A stretch of DNA of 64,000 nt from Bacteroidota bacterium (GCA_014860565.1 JACZJN010000031.1:1-64000); one strand, 5' to 3'; shown: positions 1-8,562, numbered from the stretch's first letter. Made by a program: numbers and translations. Notes: generated by a model from the sequence alone, not told the origin.

Positions 1-1
1 A

Positions 2-1162
2 TTCGGACTCGAGGACGACGGGACGGAGCGTCCCATCGCAACCTTGCGTGTTGAGGAGTTCATCTCCTCTGAAATGCGTCCGCTGCTCAACTACGTATTT
101 TTTGATGAAGACAAGGCCGTGCTCCCGGATCGCTACGAGCGCCTGTCGCCGACGCAGACCAGGGATTTTTCGACCTCCACGCTCAAGCCTCTTGATAATC
201 TCGCCACGTATCATCATGTGCTGAACATCGTCGGCAGCCGCATGCTCGAGCATCCTGAAGCGACACTGCGACTGGTGGGAACCAACAGTGATGAGGGAAT
301 GGAACTCGCCGACACCGAGCTTTCACGAAGCCGTGCGGAGGCCGTGCGCGATTATCTCGTGAACACCTGGGGCATTTCCGAAACCCGGCTGCGCATTGAG
401 TCACGGAATCTCCCCGAGAAACCGTCGAACATCGGTGAATACGACGGCATCGAAGAAAACCGGCGGGTGGAAATCTATTCCAGCATTCCTGAAATCATCG
501 ATCCCATCGTCATCGACGATACGCTGCGTACGGTCAATCCACCGCGTGTGCGCTTCCGTCCCGAAGTCACCAGTGATGCGGGCATCGCCGAGTGGTCGCT
601 CACCGTGCGGCAGGGCGAGCGCACGCTCAAATCATTTGAAGGAAAGCTCGACGTCCCCGCGACGCTTGACTGGCAGGTGCAGCAGGACAGGGCGAGCATA
701 CCGCGTTCCACGACGGATCTGCGCTACTCGCTTTCTCTCACCGACCTCGCCGTCCAGCATCTGACCACCGAAGAGGGGGTGCTTCCCGTCGAACAGTTGA
801 CCGTTCAGCGCAAGCGGCGCGAACGGCTCGGGGATAAGGAGATTGACCGCTACAATCTTATCCTCTTCGATTTCAATTCCGAGGAACTCGGCTCCCGTAA
901 TCTGCGCATCGTGGATATGATCACGCCGCGCATCAGCGCGAATTCCACCGTCACAATCACCGGCTATACCGATCGCATCGGCGAAGTACGGGTCAACCAG
1001 CCGTTGTCGGAAGGACGCGCGCAATCCGCCGCTCGGGCGCTGAAAGTGCCGTCGGAGAACGCCAGCGGCCGTGGCGAGACGGATATGTACACCAACGACC
1101 TTCCGGAAGGACGATTTTACTGCCGTACGGTCACCATTCTCGTGGAAACGCCGGTGGAGTAG
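2..1162 (+). CDS. Double-OmpA-domain outer membrane protein, 5' end cut by window
   Basis: The frame is open to the window edge, so the N-terminus, probably a beta-barrel, is missing; the TTG at 44 is unlikely to be the true start. Two OmpA-like domains are visible. The first runs from 'YVFFDEDKAVLP' to 'NRRVEI', with the helix 'LSRSRAEAVRDYL'. The second contains 'ITGYTDRIGEV' and 'LSEGRAQSAARAL' and ends 'LPEGRFYCRTV'. OmpA domains bind peptidoglycan from the periplasmic side and tether the outer membrane. The protein is a clear paralogue of the gene at 24754-26799, which shares the same two-domain arrangement and many exact motifs. It converges on the minus-strand gene at 1241, with a hairpin between them. 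The family call is secure; a specific role is not known. Confidence 0.85.
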   Translation, partial: FGLEDDGTERPIATLRVEEFISSEMRPLLNYVFFDEDKAVLPDRYERLSPTQTRDFSTSTLKPLDNLATYHHVLNIVGSRMLEHPEATLRLVGTNSDEGMELADTELSRSRAEAVRDYLVNTWGISETRLRIESRNLPEKPSNIGEYDGIEENRRVEIYSSIPEIIDPIVIDDTLRTVNPPRVRFRPEVTSDAGIAEWSLTVRQGERTLKSFEGKLDVPATLDWQVQQDRASIPRSTTDLRYSLSLTDLAVQHLTTEEGVLPVEQLTVQRKRRERLGDKEIDRYNLILFDFNSEELGSRNLRIVDMITPRISANSTVTITGYTDRIGEVRVNQPLSEGRAQSAARALKVPSENASGRGETDMYTNDLPEGRFYCRTVTILVETPVE

Positions 1163-1191
1163 TGTCAGACAAAGGGATAAACGTGTCGCGC

Positions 1192-1212
1192 ACAGGCCCC
1201 TTGTGGGCCTGT
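1192..1212. terminator. Hairpin between convergent genes
   Basis: ACAGGCCC and GGGCCTGT form a perfect 8-bp stem with a 5-nt loop in the short gap between the OmpA gene and the convergent zinc-finger gene. The T-tract is weak on both sides, so termination is inferred mainly from position. Confidence 0.5.
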
Positions 1213-1240
1213 CTGCGTTTCAGGAAAGGAAGGGGATCAA

Positions 1241-2086
1241 TCAGTAGAGCAGAATAATTGCGTCTTCGGGGAGCGAGGTCAGCGGAAGGACAGTGGAATC
1301 TTCCTTGAGAACGCCGACGGTGAAGCTATCGCGTGACGCCACGCCGAGGAAGCGCGGCGGCGTCTGTCCCGCGCCATGCCAGCGCACAACGGCCCCGATT
1401 CCTTCACCCTCCTTGCGGAGGTGCAGTGTGCTATCCTCGGAGGCGAGGAGCACTCCTTCGTGGGAAGCGAGTTCGTAGGGCTCGACGGCGCCCGCCCGCA
1501 TGCGATCGAGTGCATAGTAGACAGACATGCTGACGATTTGCACGATATCAAGCTCAGAATCGGCTATCCGAAGGGCGCCTTCGGCATTGGTCATCAACGG
1601 TTCTTTCCCGGGTGCGATGAGCAGGGTGTACGGAATATGGTCGTTGTGTTCTGACATCAACTGGAAGAAATAGCTCGTATTCTCACGTTCATGCAGAATT
1701 CGCAGCAGGGTGTGCCCATCATCGCTGTAAAGCGTTGCAATAGGACGGAAGTCGACCTGGGTCTCTTCGCTTTTCGCGGCGAGCGCAAAGCCGCCGTTGG
1801 ACGTCGCATGGTCCGCAGTCGGCATGAAATAGAGAATCGTCTCATTCCTTGCCAGAGGAGTGCCACTGGAGGCCATGCGCATGATGCGCGCGGTTTCACG
1901 CGCAATCAGACTCTCGTCCACAAGTGCCGTTTCCCGCATCAAATCGTCGATTTCATCAAGTAAATCACTGCAATAGGCGCAGGTTTTCAGATGGTCCATG
2001 ATGCTGAGCGCCTTCTCGGGTGCGAGCCCGCTGCGCCGCAGCGCGTAAAGCTCAAGGGTTTCGATATTTGGATGAGGTGTTGACAC
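1241..2086 (-). CDS. Zinc-finger (zf-HC2-like) anti-sigma-type protein without membrane segment
   Basis: 281 residues from a GTG start. Near the N-terminus is H32-x3-C36-x2-C39 ('DHLKTCAYC'), the ligand pattern of zf-HC2/ZAS anti-sigma factors. There it coordinates zinc and contacts an ECF sigma factor. No hydrophobic span follows, so the protein should be cytoplasmic, unlike most anti-sigma factors. The remaining 240 residues look like a beta-rich sensory domain that I do not recognise. The gene starts about 33 bp after the minus-strand gene at 2120-3166, so the two are probably cotranscribed as regulator and partner. The zinc-finger call rests on the motif; the anti-sigma role is inferred. 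Confidence 0.6.
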   Translation of the reverse strand: MSTPHPNIETLELYALRRSGLAPEKALSIMDHLKTCAYCSDLLDEIDDLMRETALVDESLIARETARIMRMASSGTPLARNETILYFMPTADHATSNGGFALAAKSEETQVDFRPIATLYSDDGHTLLRILHERENTSYFFQLMSEHNDHIPYTLLIAPGKEPLMTNAEGALRIADSELDIVQIVSMSVYYALDRMRAGAVEPYELASHEGVLLASEDSTLHLRKEGEGIGAVVRWHGAGQTPPRFLGVASRDSFTVGVLKEDSTVLPLTSLPEDAIILLY

Positions 2087-2119
2087 GATTGTTTTCTCAC
2101 AGATAGAGTACCTGCGCCG

Positions 2120-3166
2120 TCAGCGATTTGCAGAAAAATCGGCACGGAAATATTTCTGACAACGCATCACAAAGAGTTCTTTGGCGCTGCCGAGCACATA
2201 TTCGAAGCGCCCGCGATAGGTTTCGCGATAAACTTCATAGCTGATATCGGGGAATTGCTGCGCGTGGTATTCAAACCATGGCGCGGCAGTGGCCGTCGCA
2301 AGATCTTTCAGCATTGTATGCACGGCGGTCGCGAGCCGGTCGGCCTCCTCCTGCTCAATCACGCCGCGATTCACGTACGATTGGATGATCCCGGCTGAAA
2401 TCTCCTCCAGAATGGGAATAATGAGGCGTTCGATGTCGCCGTTCTCGAAAAGTTCTTCGATGCCGCGCTCCTCGTCCTCGCTGTCGAACGTCCAGTACAG
2501 GTGGAAAAAGTCCCTCAGCACCGTTACCAGCTGGCTGGTCTGAATGATGCGACGTACGTCGGGATTTTCATCGAGAATGTCAAAGATGCGTGAAAGAAGT
2601 ACATGAGTGGAATCATCGGGGGAGGCGCGGCGCGAAAGACGCGCCACGATTTCGTCGGCCGGCATGGCGGGCAAGTGAAGCTGAATGCGGGACTCTTCCA
2701 CTCGGGAGACCATGTCGTCGAAGAACCCCTTGTGTCGCGTATATGCCGTATCCTTCGCGATGGACTCGAGCACCATTCGGAGAATTTTTCGGTATTGCGG
2801 ATCGAACTCGCCCAGCAATTCCGGGATGTTCTGCTGCACGCTGAAGTAGATGCATCGCTGCAGCACCCGTTCGCAGTCGCCGTTGAGCGCCGCCCCGCGC
2901 AGATCGTATTCTCCCCGCAGGTAATCAGTCAGCCGGGCACAGGGGACATCGCGGTTCGGAAGAAACAGGCTTTCGACGCAGCGTGACGCGGCGCTCTCCG
3001 CGGTGTAGCCGGCGTCGTACAGGATCACCAGGTAACGGCTGAATCGCGACCGCATAATGCCTGCTGCAACCCGGATTGAGCGATGAATCAGCCTGTTGAG
3101 CTGTACCGCCGAAATCGTGGAATGGAGCAATGAATCAAACGTTTGTCGAAGTTCTTCGTGACTCAT
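2120..3166 (-). CDS. Hypothetical helical protein, possible regulatory partner of the zinc-finger protein
   Basis: 348 residues, predominantly helical, with no signal peptide or membrane segment. I recognise no family. The N-terminal part ('NRLIHRSIRVAAGIMRSRF', then 'AGYTAESAASRCVESLF') has a helical, arginine-rich look loosely reminiscent of sigma-factor region 2, but no diagnostic motif. It lies directly upstream of the zf-HC2-like gene, an arrangement typical of sigma/anti-sigma pairs. No convincing ribosome-binding site precedes the ATG. An AT-rich stretch at about 3190-3240 could hold its promoter. The function is unknown; a sigma-like role is only a guess from context. Confidence 0.55.
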   Translation of the reverse strand: MSHEELRQTFDSLLHSTISAVQLNRLIHRSIRVAAGIMRSRFSRYLVILYDAGYTAESAASRCVESLFLPNRDVPCARLTDYLRGEYDLRGAALNGDCERVLQRCIYFSVQQNIPELLGEFDPQYRKILRMVLESIAKDTAYTRHKGFFDDMVSRVEESRIQLHLPAMPADEIVARLSRRASPDDSTHVLLSRIFDILDENPDVRRIIQTSQLVTVLRDFFHLYWTFDSEDEERGIEELFENGDIERLIIPILEEISAGIIQSYVNRGVIEQEEADRLATAVHTMLKDLATATAAPWFEYHAQQFPDISYEVYRETYRGRFEYVLGSAKELFVMRCQKYFRADFSANR

Positions 3167-3317
3167 ATCTGCCGGGAAAAAGCCTGTATTGGATTCTAAT
3201 ATAACATAGGAGATTTACGTGTGAAAAAAAATACAGAAAACAGGAGCCCAGATTCTGCAATAAAGGCGCGGCGGGTGTATTTCCATATGAAGTTCATCTG
3301 AATGATGAAGAGGATCA

Positions 3318-3388
3318 GAGAAAACATGTCCGGTGTTTCCCACCTACCAACCGTCAGCATGTCACTTAAACGCCGGGCATGTTTTCTC
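3318..3388. repeat. Inverted repeat, 16-bp arms
   Basis: GAGAAAACATGTCCGG (3318-3333) and CCGGGCATGTTTTCTC (3373-3388) are inverted copies matching at 15 of 16 positions, separated by 39 bp. The arms could be ends of a tiny non-autonomous element, a cruciform, or part of a structured RNA ended by the terminator at 3441. Confidence 0.7.
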
Positions 3389-3440
3389 GATTAATCCAAA
3401 GAGTTCGGGAGCTGGAGAATGGGGTAATTGGGGGAGTGCA

Positions 3441-3477
3441 CGGGATCACCATATGCGTCCATGGAGATCCCGTTTTT
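3441..3477 (+). terminator. Rho-independent terminator with no assigned upstream gene
   Basis: CGGGATC (3441-3447) pairs with GATCCCG (3466-3472), extended by CC/GG pairs, and is followed directly by five T. It points along the plus strand, where no upstream coding gene is evident, so it may end a small RNA. Confidence 0.6.
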
Positions 3478-3611
3478 CTATCCATGTAAGACGACTTCGG
3501 CAGAAAAAGAGACCGGATAGTTAATAGACTGGACGTCCTCGACGATTTTATGCATCATGCCTATATGCAGCAATCATGTGTGCATGATGCAACTATCGAA
3601 GGAGGACAATC

Positions 3612-3767
3612 ATGGTTCTCGTAGTCTCGATCCTGATACTTCTGGGCTCTTTTCTGCTTATCGTGCTGGCACTCGGGGTCTGTCGCGCATCGTCACTGGC
3701 CGAGGAAATGCTTGGCGGGCTCTATTCCAAGCAGCTCCCTGATGCGTTGGATGGTGAGCGGGGCTGA
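3612..3767 (+). CDS. Small single-span membrane protein (51 aa)
   Basis: Translation from the ATG at 3612 gives 51 residues beginning 'MVLVVSILILLGSFLLIVLA', one hydrophobic membrane span followed by a short polar tail ending 'ALDGERG'. A near-ideal ribosome-binding site (GAAGGAGG) ends 7 nt before the ATG, which is the main reason for calling it. It follows the terminator at 3441-3477. Its last 75 bp overlap the 3' end of the convergent DUF72 gene, so the tail sequence is constrained by that gene and may not be functional. No family is recognised. Confidence 0.5.
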   Translation: MVLVVSILILLGSFLLIVLALGVCRASSLAEEMLGGLYSKQLPDALDGERG

Positions 3768-4580
3768 CCCCTCGTAGTGGTTGTTCACGTTGAGAAAAAC
3801 ATCCACGCCCCGCGAAAGAATTCCCTTCACAAGGGCGGCGACGGACTGCAGTTCTTCGTCGCGTGCTTCGATGATATGATCCCAGATCTCTCCGCTGCGT
3901 TCCTCCATGCCTTTGCGGTCCGGGCCGTGCAAACGGATCACGCTCACGTCGGCTCCTGTCTCTCCCGATCGCCCGGAGACTTCCCAAATCGGCGGCATAT
4001 AATACCCCTGTAAAAACACATGATGTGCGCCGTGTTCGGCGAGCAGATCGAAGTATGCCCGATTGAGGTAATTCGGATTTCTCGACTCGATGCCGATCCG
4101 CAGCTCCGCCGGACACGCCTCCAGGAATGTCCCGAGCCGGTCGAGAAAAAGTGACTGCGCAGGTATTTTCTGCCTGTTCAGATATTCGAACTGCAGCATC
4201 AGAGGGCCCAGCAGTCCGCGCATGGGTTCGAGTGTATCGAGAAAGCGGTGAAAGAGTTCGATGGAGAGGAAATCCGGATTCTCGACCAGCGCATCCTTTT
4301 TGGATTTCTGGTGGAAATGGCTGAGCGTGACGCTGTTGGGGACCTTGATCGTGAAACGGAAATCCGGCGGCACCACCGAGGCGTATTCGCGAACGGTCTC
4401 CGCACGCGGCAGGCTGATCTTGCCCTCGCCGTGCAACGACCAGAACCACTGGTCGATCTCCACGGTGTCGTATTTCGCGGCGTATTCCTCGAGATAGTTG
4501 ATGCCGTTTCCCGCGGAGTACACGAGTCCTTTCCATGAAGGATATTTCCAGCTGCAGGTGCCGATACGGAGCGCGGACAT
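3693..4580 (-). CDS. DUF72 (YecE-like) protein
   Basis: 295 residues. The N-terminus 'RIGTCSWKYPSWKG', the 'VEIDQWFW' strand and 'FTIKVPNSVTLSHF' are characteristic of DUF72, a TIM-barrel-like family of unknown biochemical function that is widespread in bacteria and archaea. The length is normal for the family. No signal peptide is present, so it should be cytoplasmic. It stands alone on the minus strand, convergent with the small membrane protein at 3612 and divergent from the beta-barrel gene at 4779. The family call is firm; the substrate is not known. Confidence 0.88.
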   Translation of the reverse strand: MSALRIGTCSWKYPSWKGLVYSAGNGINYLEEYAAKYDTVEIDQWFWSLHGEGKISLPRAETVREYASVVPPDFRFTIKVPNSVTLSHFHQKSKKDALVENPDFLSIELFHRFLDTLEPMRGLLGPLMLQFEYLNRQKIPAQSLFLDRLGTFLEACPAELRIGIESRNPNYLNRAYFDLLAEHGAHHVFLQGYYMPPIWEVSGRSGETGADVSVIRLHGPDRKGMEERSGEIWDHIIEARDEELQSVAALVKGILSRGVDVFLNVNNHYEGSAPLTIQRIRELLGIEPAKHFLGQ

Positions 4581-4641
4581 GAGAACCCGTCGTTGTTGCC
4601 GATGATCGCATAGTTACGAAAAAATCGGAAAGGGAAGAAAT

Positions 4642-4668
4642 GCAGGAAGCAGGAAGCAGGAGGCAGGC
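4642..4668. repeat. Heptanucleotide tandem repeat (GCAGGAA)
   Basis: Three and a half head-to-tail copies of a 7-bp unit (GCAGGAA, GCAGGAA, GCAGGAG, GCAG) lie between the divergent DUF72 and beta-barrel genes. A different 7-bp unit occurs near 52058. Confidence 0.6.
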
Positions 4669-4778
4669 TCGCTGATGGGGTTGAGCGGAACTTTGTTCTT
4701 GTGGGAACGAAGGACTCGATATTGTCACCGAAATGACGTATCATTGCATATTCCGTCATATACGATTCTGGAGGAGAA

Positions 4779-5489
4779 ATGAAGAAAGCATTGGCAGTTG
4801 TTCTGCTTGTCATCCTGGCCGGCGGCATCGCGGTCGCTCAGGAAAGGGAGAAGGCCGGGGAGACGAAGGTCATTATCAAACAGACCCCGCCGGAGAAGGA
4901 GAATTACTACACCATCCGCGTCGGAGCCTGGTTTCCGAAGGACAAGGAAAAAGGATTCGACTTCCAGGGGAATCTGGTCGACGAGACCAATGGAAAAATT
5001 GATCAGTCGCAGGCACTCGGCGTGGATCTCCATTTTCGCAATGCCGCCTCGCACCCTCTGTATGTGGATCTCTCGGTGGGAGGCTGGTACACCAGCTACG
5101 AATTCACCGCCAACGATCTTCTGAATGAAACCGCCCTGATCCGGAAAAACAGCGCGTACGCGGTCATTGTCCCGGTGACGCTCGGACTTTCCATCGCTCC
5201 GCTCCCCGAAAATCCCATTCAGCCGTATGCCATGGCAGGCATCGGTGCCTACATCGGCATCACAGGGTATGATATCACGGAAGTGTCCGATCAGAATGCA
5301 AGCGCATCCGATACCTATGTCCGCTTCGGATACTACCTTGGCGCGGGTCTCGATTTCATGTTCGCCGAAACGTTCGGCGTCAGCGTCGGTGCCAAGTACC
5401 AGTTCCTCGAGTTCAAGGACCCGCTTTATACCGGACAAAAGAACTTCACCGGACTTCAGGCTTCCGTCGGTATTGCGATGAAAATGTAA
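4779..5489 (+). CDS. Outer membrane beta-barrel protein
   Basis: 236 residues. A strong ribosome-binding site (GGAGGAG) precedes the ATG. Residues 1-20 ('MKKALAVVLLVILAGGIAVA') form a Sec signal peptide, cleaved before Q21. The mature part alternates polar and aromatic residues in strand-length blocks ('YYLGAGLDFMFAETFGVSVG', 'GLQASVGIAMKM'), typical of 8-stranded OMP_b-brl-type barrels of about 20-25 kDa. The C-terminal residue is Met rather than the usual Phe, which is unusual for BAM recognition. A terminator follows at 5555, so it is probably monocistronic. Transport or adhesion roles cannot be distinguished. Confidence 0.75.
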   Translation: MKKALAVVLLVILAGGIAVAQEREKAGETKVIIKQTPPEKENYYTIRVGAWFPKDKEKGFDFQGNLVDETNGKIDQSQALGVDLHFRNAASHPLYVDLSVGGWYTSYEFTANDLLNETALIRKNSAYAVIVPVTLGLSIAPLPENPIQPYAMAGIGAYIGITGYDITEVSDQNASASDTYVRFGYYLGAGLDFMFAETFGVSVGAKYQFLEFKDPLYTGQKNFTGLQASVGIAMKM

Positions 5490-5554
5490 GCGCTATGCGC
5501 GGCGGGATCTGCTGCGGGAAACCGCACGCTGCCGCGAACGATTGTGACTTCCCC

Positions 5555-5583
5555 GCCGGAGATTCTTCTCCGGCTTTTTTTTT
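5555..5583 (+). terminator. Rho-independent terminator
   Basis: GCCGGAGA (5555-5562) and TCTCCGGC (5567-5574) form a perfect 8-bp stem with a TTCT loop, followed by nine T. It ends the transcript of the beta-barrel gene. Confidence 0.9.
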
Positions 5584-5703
5584 CTCGGGAAGGAACGTTC
5601 TCGCTTCACACGTGTCACTATACTTTGCATTTGGTTCTCGCCTTGGCGAGATTGGCAGCAGAATGCTCTATTCGACCACGTGCGACATTCACATGGAGGC
5701 AGG

Positions 5704-7374
5704 ATGATGAAACGGAGGCAGTTTCTCGGCACGGCACTCGCAGCGGGGGCGGGGCTCACCATCGCACAGCGTCTCGGCGCGTCTCCTTCACACGCGTTCA
5801 CGCTGCGGAATCGTGCGCGTACGGCCGCGGATTCGCTGCAGCTGCATCCCTTTATCACGGCCCATCCCGACGCGGTGTTCATCCGCCGCACGAATATCGC
5901 CGACAAGCTCGACACGCCCGGCAAATTCTCCGCCGGATCAGCATTCATGGGCGAACTGTTCACCGCCACGAATGCGGGTGAGATCCCGTTCACCCACGCC
6001 ATGGCGGTCAAGCCGAATCTCACCTGCACGTCGGGAACCGGCAACACAGCCGCGGGCATGGGCATCATGACCGACATTCCATTCGTCGATGGCGTGCTAC
6101 AGGGACTGCGCGACCACGGCTTCCCCGGAAACAACATGTTCATCCGCGAGGGCAATTGGCTCGGCGACGGCTACTGTGCGAGCGAATATGTCGTGACCGG
6201 ACCGATGCTCGAGTCGCTCGTGCAGCGTCACGGTTGCCATGTATACGATTTCCCGACGGGACGCAGACTGACCGACATGACGCTTGACACGCTGCAGTCC
6301 GGCACGGAAGTGATCTGGCGCGATGTGCCCGATGGCGTGGTGTTCAAACGCATCGGCTATGTCGCCCCGTACAACGACGACGATACATTCCTGCTCAACA
6401 TCGCAAAGTTCAAGACCCACAGCATGGGAATGACGCTGACGGTGAAGAATCTGCAGGGCATGGCTGTCAGTCGCTACGTCAGCTTCTGCGAAGGCTTGGA
6501 CGCGACCGCCCTGCAGCCCGCGTCTGTCCTGCAGGATTTTCAGCCCGACCGCGAACAGCGGATCGACGCCCTTTACGCCGAACACCTGGCGAAGGGTATT
6601 CCGCGCTGGGACCGCCCCGGTCGCAACGCAGTAGGAGGGTACGGCATGGAAACCTGGGCGCAGCGCACCTGTGACTCGCACAGCGTGACGCGCGTGGGAC
6701 TCAACGTCATCGAGGGAATCTACGGCCGCAACGGCAACGGATTCAACGCCGGACCGGGTGCGGGAGATACTCCGCAGGACTTCATGAGCAACGTGCTCAT
6801 TTTCGGGAAGAACGCTTTTCTCGTCGATATCGTCGGCTGCTGGCTGGGGGGACATGAGCCCGGGAACTTCGGTCTCTTCCACGTCGCTCTCGAACGCGGT
6901 CTGTGTCCGACCATCATCCCCGATGAAATTCCTCTCTACGACTGGAACGCAGGCGAACCGACGCCGATCGTCCTCGCCGATCAGGTACGCACGCCGCTGC
7001 TGAGCCCGTACCTTCGCCGTGACTATAACGGCCAGAACGAGGATCTGTATCATCTCGTCAACGAACCATTCGATTACAGCACCGTTTCCGTGTCACCTGT
7101 GGAGGCCCGTCCCGAGAGGCCGGAGATTATCGCGCTGCAGAATCCGGTCCGGGACAGCGCACTGTTCGAGCTGCGTTTCCCGGTCGAGACATCGGCACGC
7201 CTCGAGGTGTACAACAGCGTCGGTCAGCGCGTCGACGTATTGCGCGACGCCCGCTTCGCTGCGGGCAGCCACAGTGTGCGGTGGATGCCCGGGCGTCTGG
7301 CCGCCGGCATGTACCTCGCGCGGCTGTCCACTCCCGCCGCGGTCGTGACTGCACGGGTCATGCTGTTGCGGTAG
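5704..7374 (+). CDS. DUF362-domain protein with Tat signal and T9SS C-terminal domain
   Basis: 556 residues from the ATG at 5704, with GGAGG five bases upstream; the GTG at 5680 lacks a site. The N-terminus 'MMKRRQFLGTALAAGAGL' is a twin-arginine (Tat) signal. The central region contains 'AVKPNLTC' and 'KFKTHSMGMTLTVKNLQG', typical of DUF362 proteins, which are often iron-sulfur-associated and of unsettled function. The last 80 residues ('ARLEVYNSVGQRVDVL', 'AAGMYLARL', ending 'VMLLR') are a Por/T9SS sorting domain. The protein should therefore cross the inner membrane folded and then leave through T9SS. That combination is unusual, since T9SS cargo normally uses Sec. No ferredoxin cysteine cluster is visible. 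It stands alone between a terminator and the reductase gene. Confidence 0.8.
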   Translation: MMKRRQFLGTALAAGAGLTIAQRLGASPSHAFTLRNRARTAADSLQLHPFITAHPDAVFIRRTNIADKLDTPGKFSAGSAFMGELFTATNAGEIPFTHAMAVKPNLTCTSGTGNTAAGMGIMTDIPFVDGVLQGLRDHGFPGNNMFIREGNWLGDGYCASEYVVTGPMLESLVQRHGCHVYDFPTGRRLTDMTLDTLQSGTEVIWRDVPDGVVFKRIGYVAPYNDDDTFLLNIAKFKTHSMGMTLTVKNLQGMAVSRYVSFCEGLDATALQPASVLQDFQPDREQRIDALYAEHLAKGIPRWDRPGRNAVGGYGMETWAQRTCDSHSVTRVGLNVIEGIYGRNGNGFNAGPGAGDTPQDFMSNVLIFGKNAFLVDIVGCWLGGHEPGNFGLFHVALERGLCPTIIPDEIPLYDWNAGEPTPIVLADQVRTPLLSPYLRRDYNGQNEDLYHLVNEPFDYSTVSVSPVEARPERPEIIALQNPVRDSALFELRFPVETSARLEVYNSVGQRVDVLRDARFAAGSHSVRWMPGRLAAGMYLARLSTPAAVVTARVMLLR

Positions 7375-7464
7375 CGGAAATCTTGACCAACATGTGACAT
7401 TCCTTTGACATCTCCGGCGCACCGGCTTCGTATCCTTGCTGTAGAACATTGATACGGAGGCGTC

Positions 7465-8562
7465 ATGCAGAGCACAGTATTCATCACCGGGGGAACGGGC
7501 CTTGTCGGAGCAGATATCATTCGCCGTCTTCTTCGCGATGACAGCGTCGAGCGCGTTATCGCCCTGGTGCGCGGGAGCAAACAGACGGCGCTGCCGCGGC
7601 TGGTCGACTCCGTGCAGAAACTCGAGTCCGCACCGCTCGAGGTGCGGATGCTCGAAAAGCTGACCGTGGTCTGCGGCGACGTCACCCAGGCACATTTCGG
7701 ATGGCCCCAGCAGGATTGGCTGGCCTGTGCCCGCCGCGTCACGCACATTATCCATTCCGCCGCCGACGTGCGCTTCCATCTTCCGCTCGAGGACGCCCGA
7801 CGCGTGAATGTGGGGGGAACCCGCATCATGCTCGCCTTCGCCGAGCAGGCAGCCGATGCCGGCAGCCTCCGCCATTTCGCCTATATCAGCACGGCCTATG
7901 TATGCGGCGACCGGGGTGGCGTGATCCTCGAAGAGGGCGATGTGTGTCTTCCGCGCTTCACGAACAGCTACGAGCAGAGCAAGTGGGAATGCGAACAGCT
8001 CGTGCGTGAAGCATTCGCAGACCTCCCGGCAACGATCTTTCGTCCCAGCATCATCGTCGGCGACGCACGTACCGGTCGCACAAACGCCTTCAAGGCGCTG
8101 TACATGCCGCTGCGTTTCATCGCGCGTAATCTTCTCGGCGGTGTAGTCCCGCCAGGCGACGCACCACTCGACGTCGTGCCTGTGGATTATGTCAGCAGAG
8201 CCGTCTGTCACGTTCTCCTCTCGTGCAAAGGTGCGGGCCACACGCTGCACTTGACCGCGGGCGCCGCACGCTCAAGCAGCGCCGCCGAAATAGCCGTCCG
8301 CGCACGCCTGGCCGCGGGACTCCCGGGCGTTCCGGATCCGCTGCCGCAGAACGCCTCTGCCAGACGCGACTCCGCGGGGGCGCAGGTGCTGGCATCCTTC
8401 GCACCGTATATGACCTGCCGTCGCGACTTCGACGACACCAACACACGCGCCGCGCTCGCCGGCAGCGGCATCACCGTGCCGGCTTTTCGAAACTACCTCG
8501 ACGTTATCATCGGCTTCTGTCTCGAGACGGGCTGGGGCAAGCGGCTCCCGCAGGCTGCCTGA
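7465..8562 (+). CDS. Extended SDR NAD(P)-dependent reductase/epimerase (NAD_binding_4-like)
   Basis: 365 residues with GGAGG before the ATG. The Rossmann motif 'FITGGTGLVGADIIRRLL' at residues 5-22 binds NAD(P). Later come 'HIIHSAADVRF', a Y-x3-K catalytic pair in 'NSYEQSKWECE', and 'FRPSIIVGD'. These match the male-sterility/thioester-reductase branch of extended short-chain dehydrogenases, which reduce acyl thioesters or modify lipid and polyketide intermediates. No carrier-protein or adenylation domain is fused to it. It precedes the family 1 glycosidase on the same strand, but a strong hairpin separates them. The substrate is not determinable. Confidence 0.8.
   Translation: MQSTVFITGGTGLVGADIIRRLLRDDSVERVIALVRGSKQTALPRLVDSVQKLESAPLEVRMLEKLTVVCGDVTQAHFGWPQQDWLACARRVTHIIHSAADVRFHLPLEDARRVNVGGTRIMLAFAEQAADAGSLRHFAYISTAYVCGDRGGVILEEGDVCLPRFTNSYEQSKWECEQLVREAFADLPATIFRPSIIVGDARTGRTNAFKALYMPLRFIARNLLGGVVPPGDAPLDVVPVDYVSRAVCHVLLSCKGAGHTLHLTAGAARSSSAAEIAVRARLAAGLPGVPDPLPQNASARRDSAGAQVLASFAPYMTCRRDFDDTNTRAALAGSGITVPAFRNYLDVIIGFCLETGWGKRLPQAA

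Larger units (their letters stand above)
3167..3611. other. Intergenic region with inverted repeat and orphan terminator
   Basis: This 445-bp stretch has no convincing gene. It holds an AT-rich promoter-like segment (about 3190-3240), a long-armed inverted repeat (3318-3388) and a plus-strand terminator (3441-3477) with no obvious gene upstream. A small plus-strand ORF at 3333-3524 runs through both structures and has no ribosome-binding site, so I do not call it. A short untranslated RNA is possible. Confidence 0.5.

Noticed and set aside
3333-3524. 63-residue plus-strand ORF
   Set aside because: It crosses the inverted repeat and the terminator and has no ribosome-binding site.
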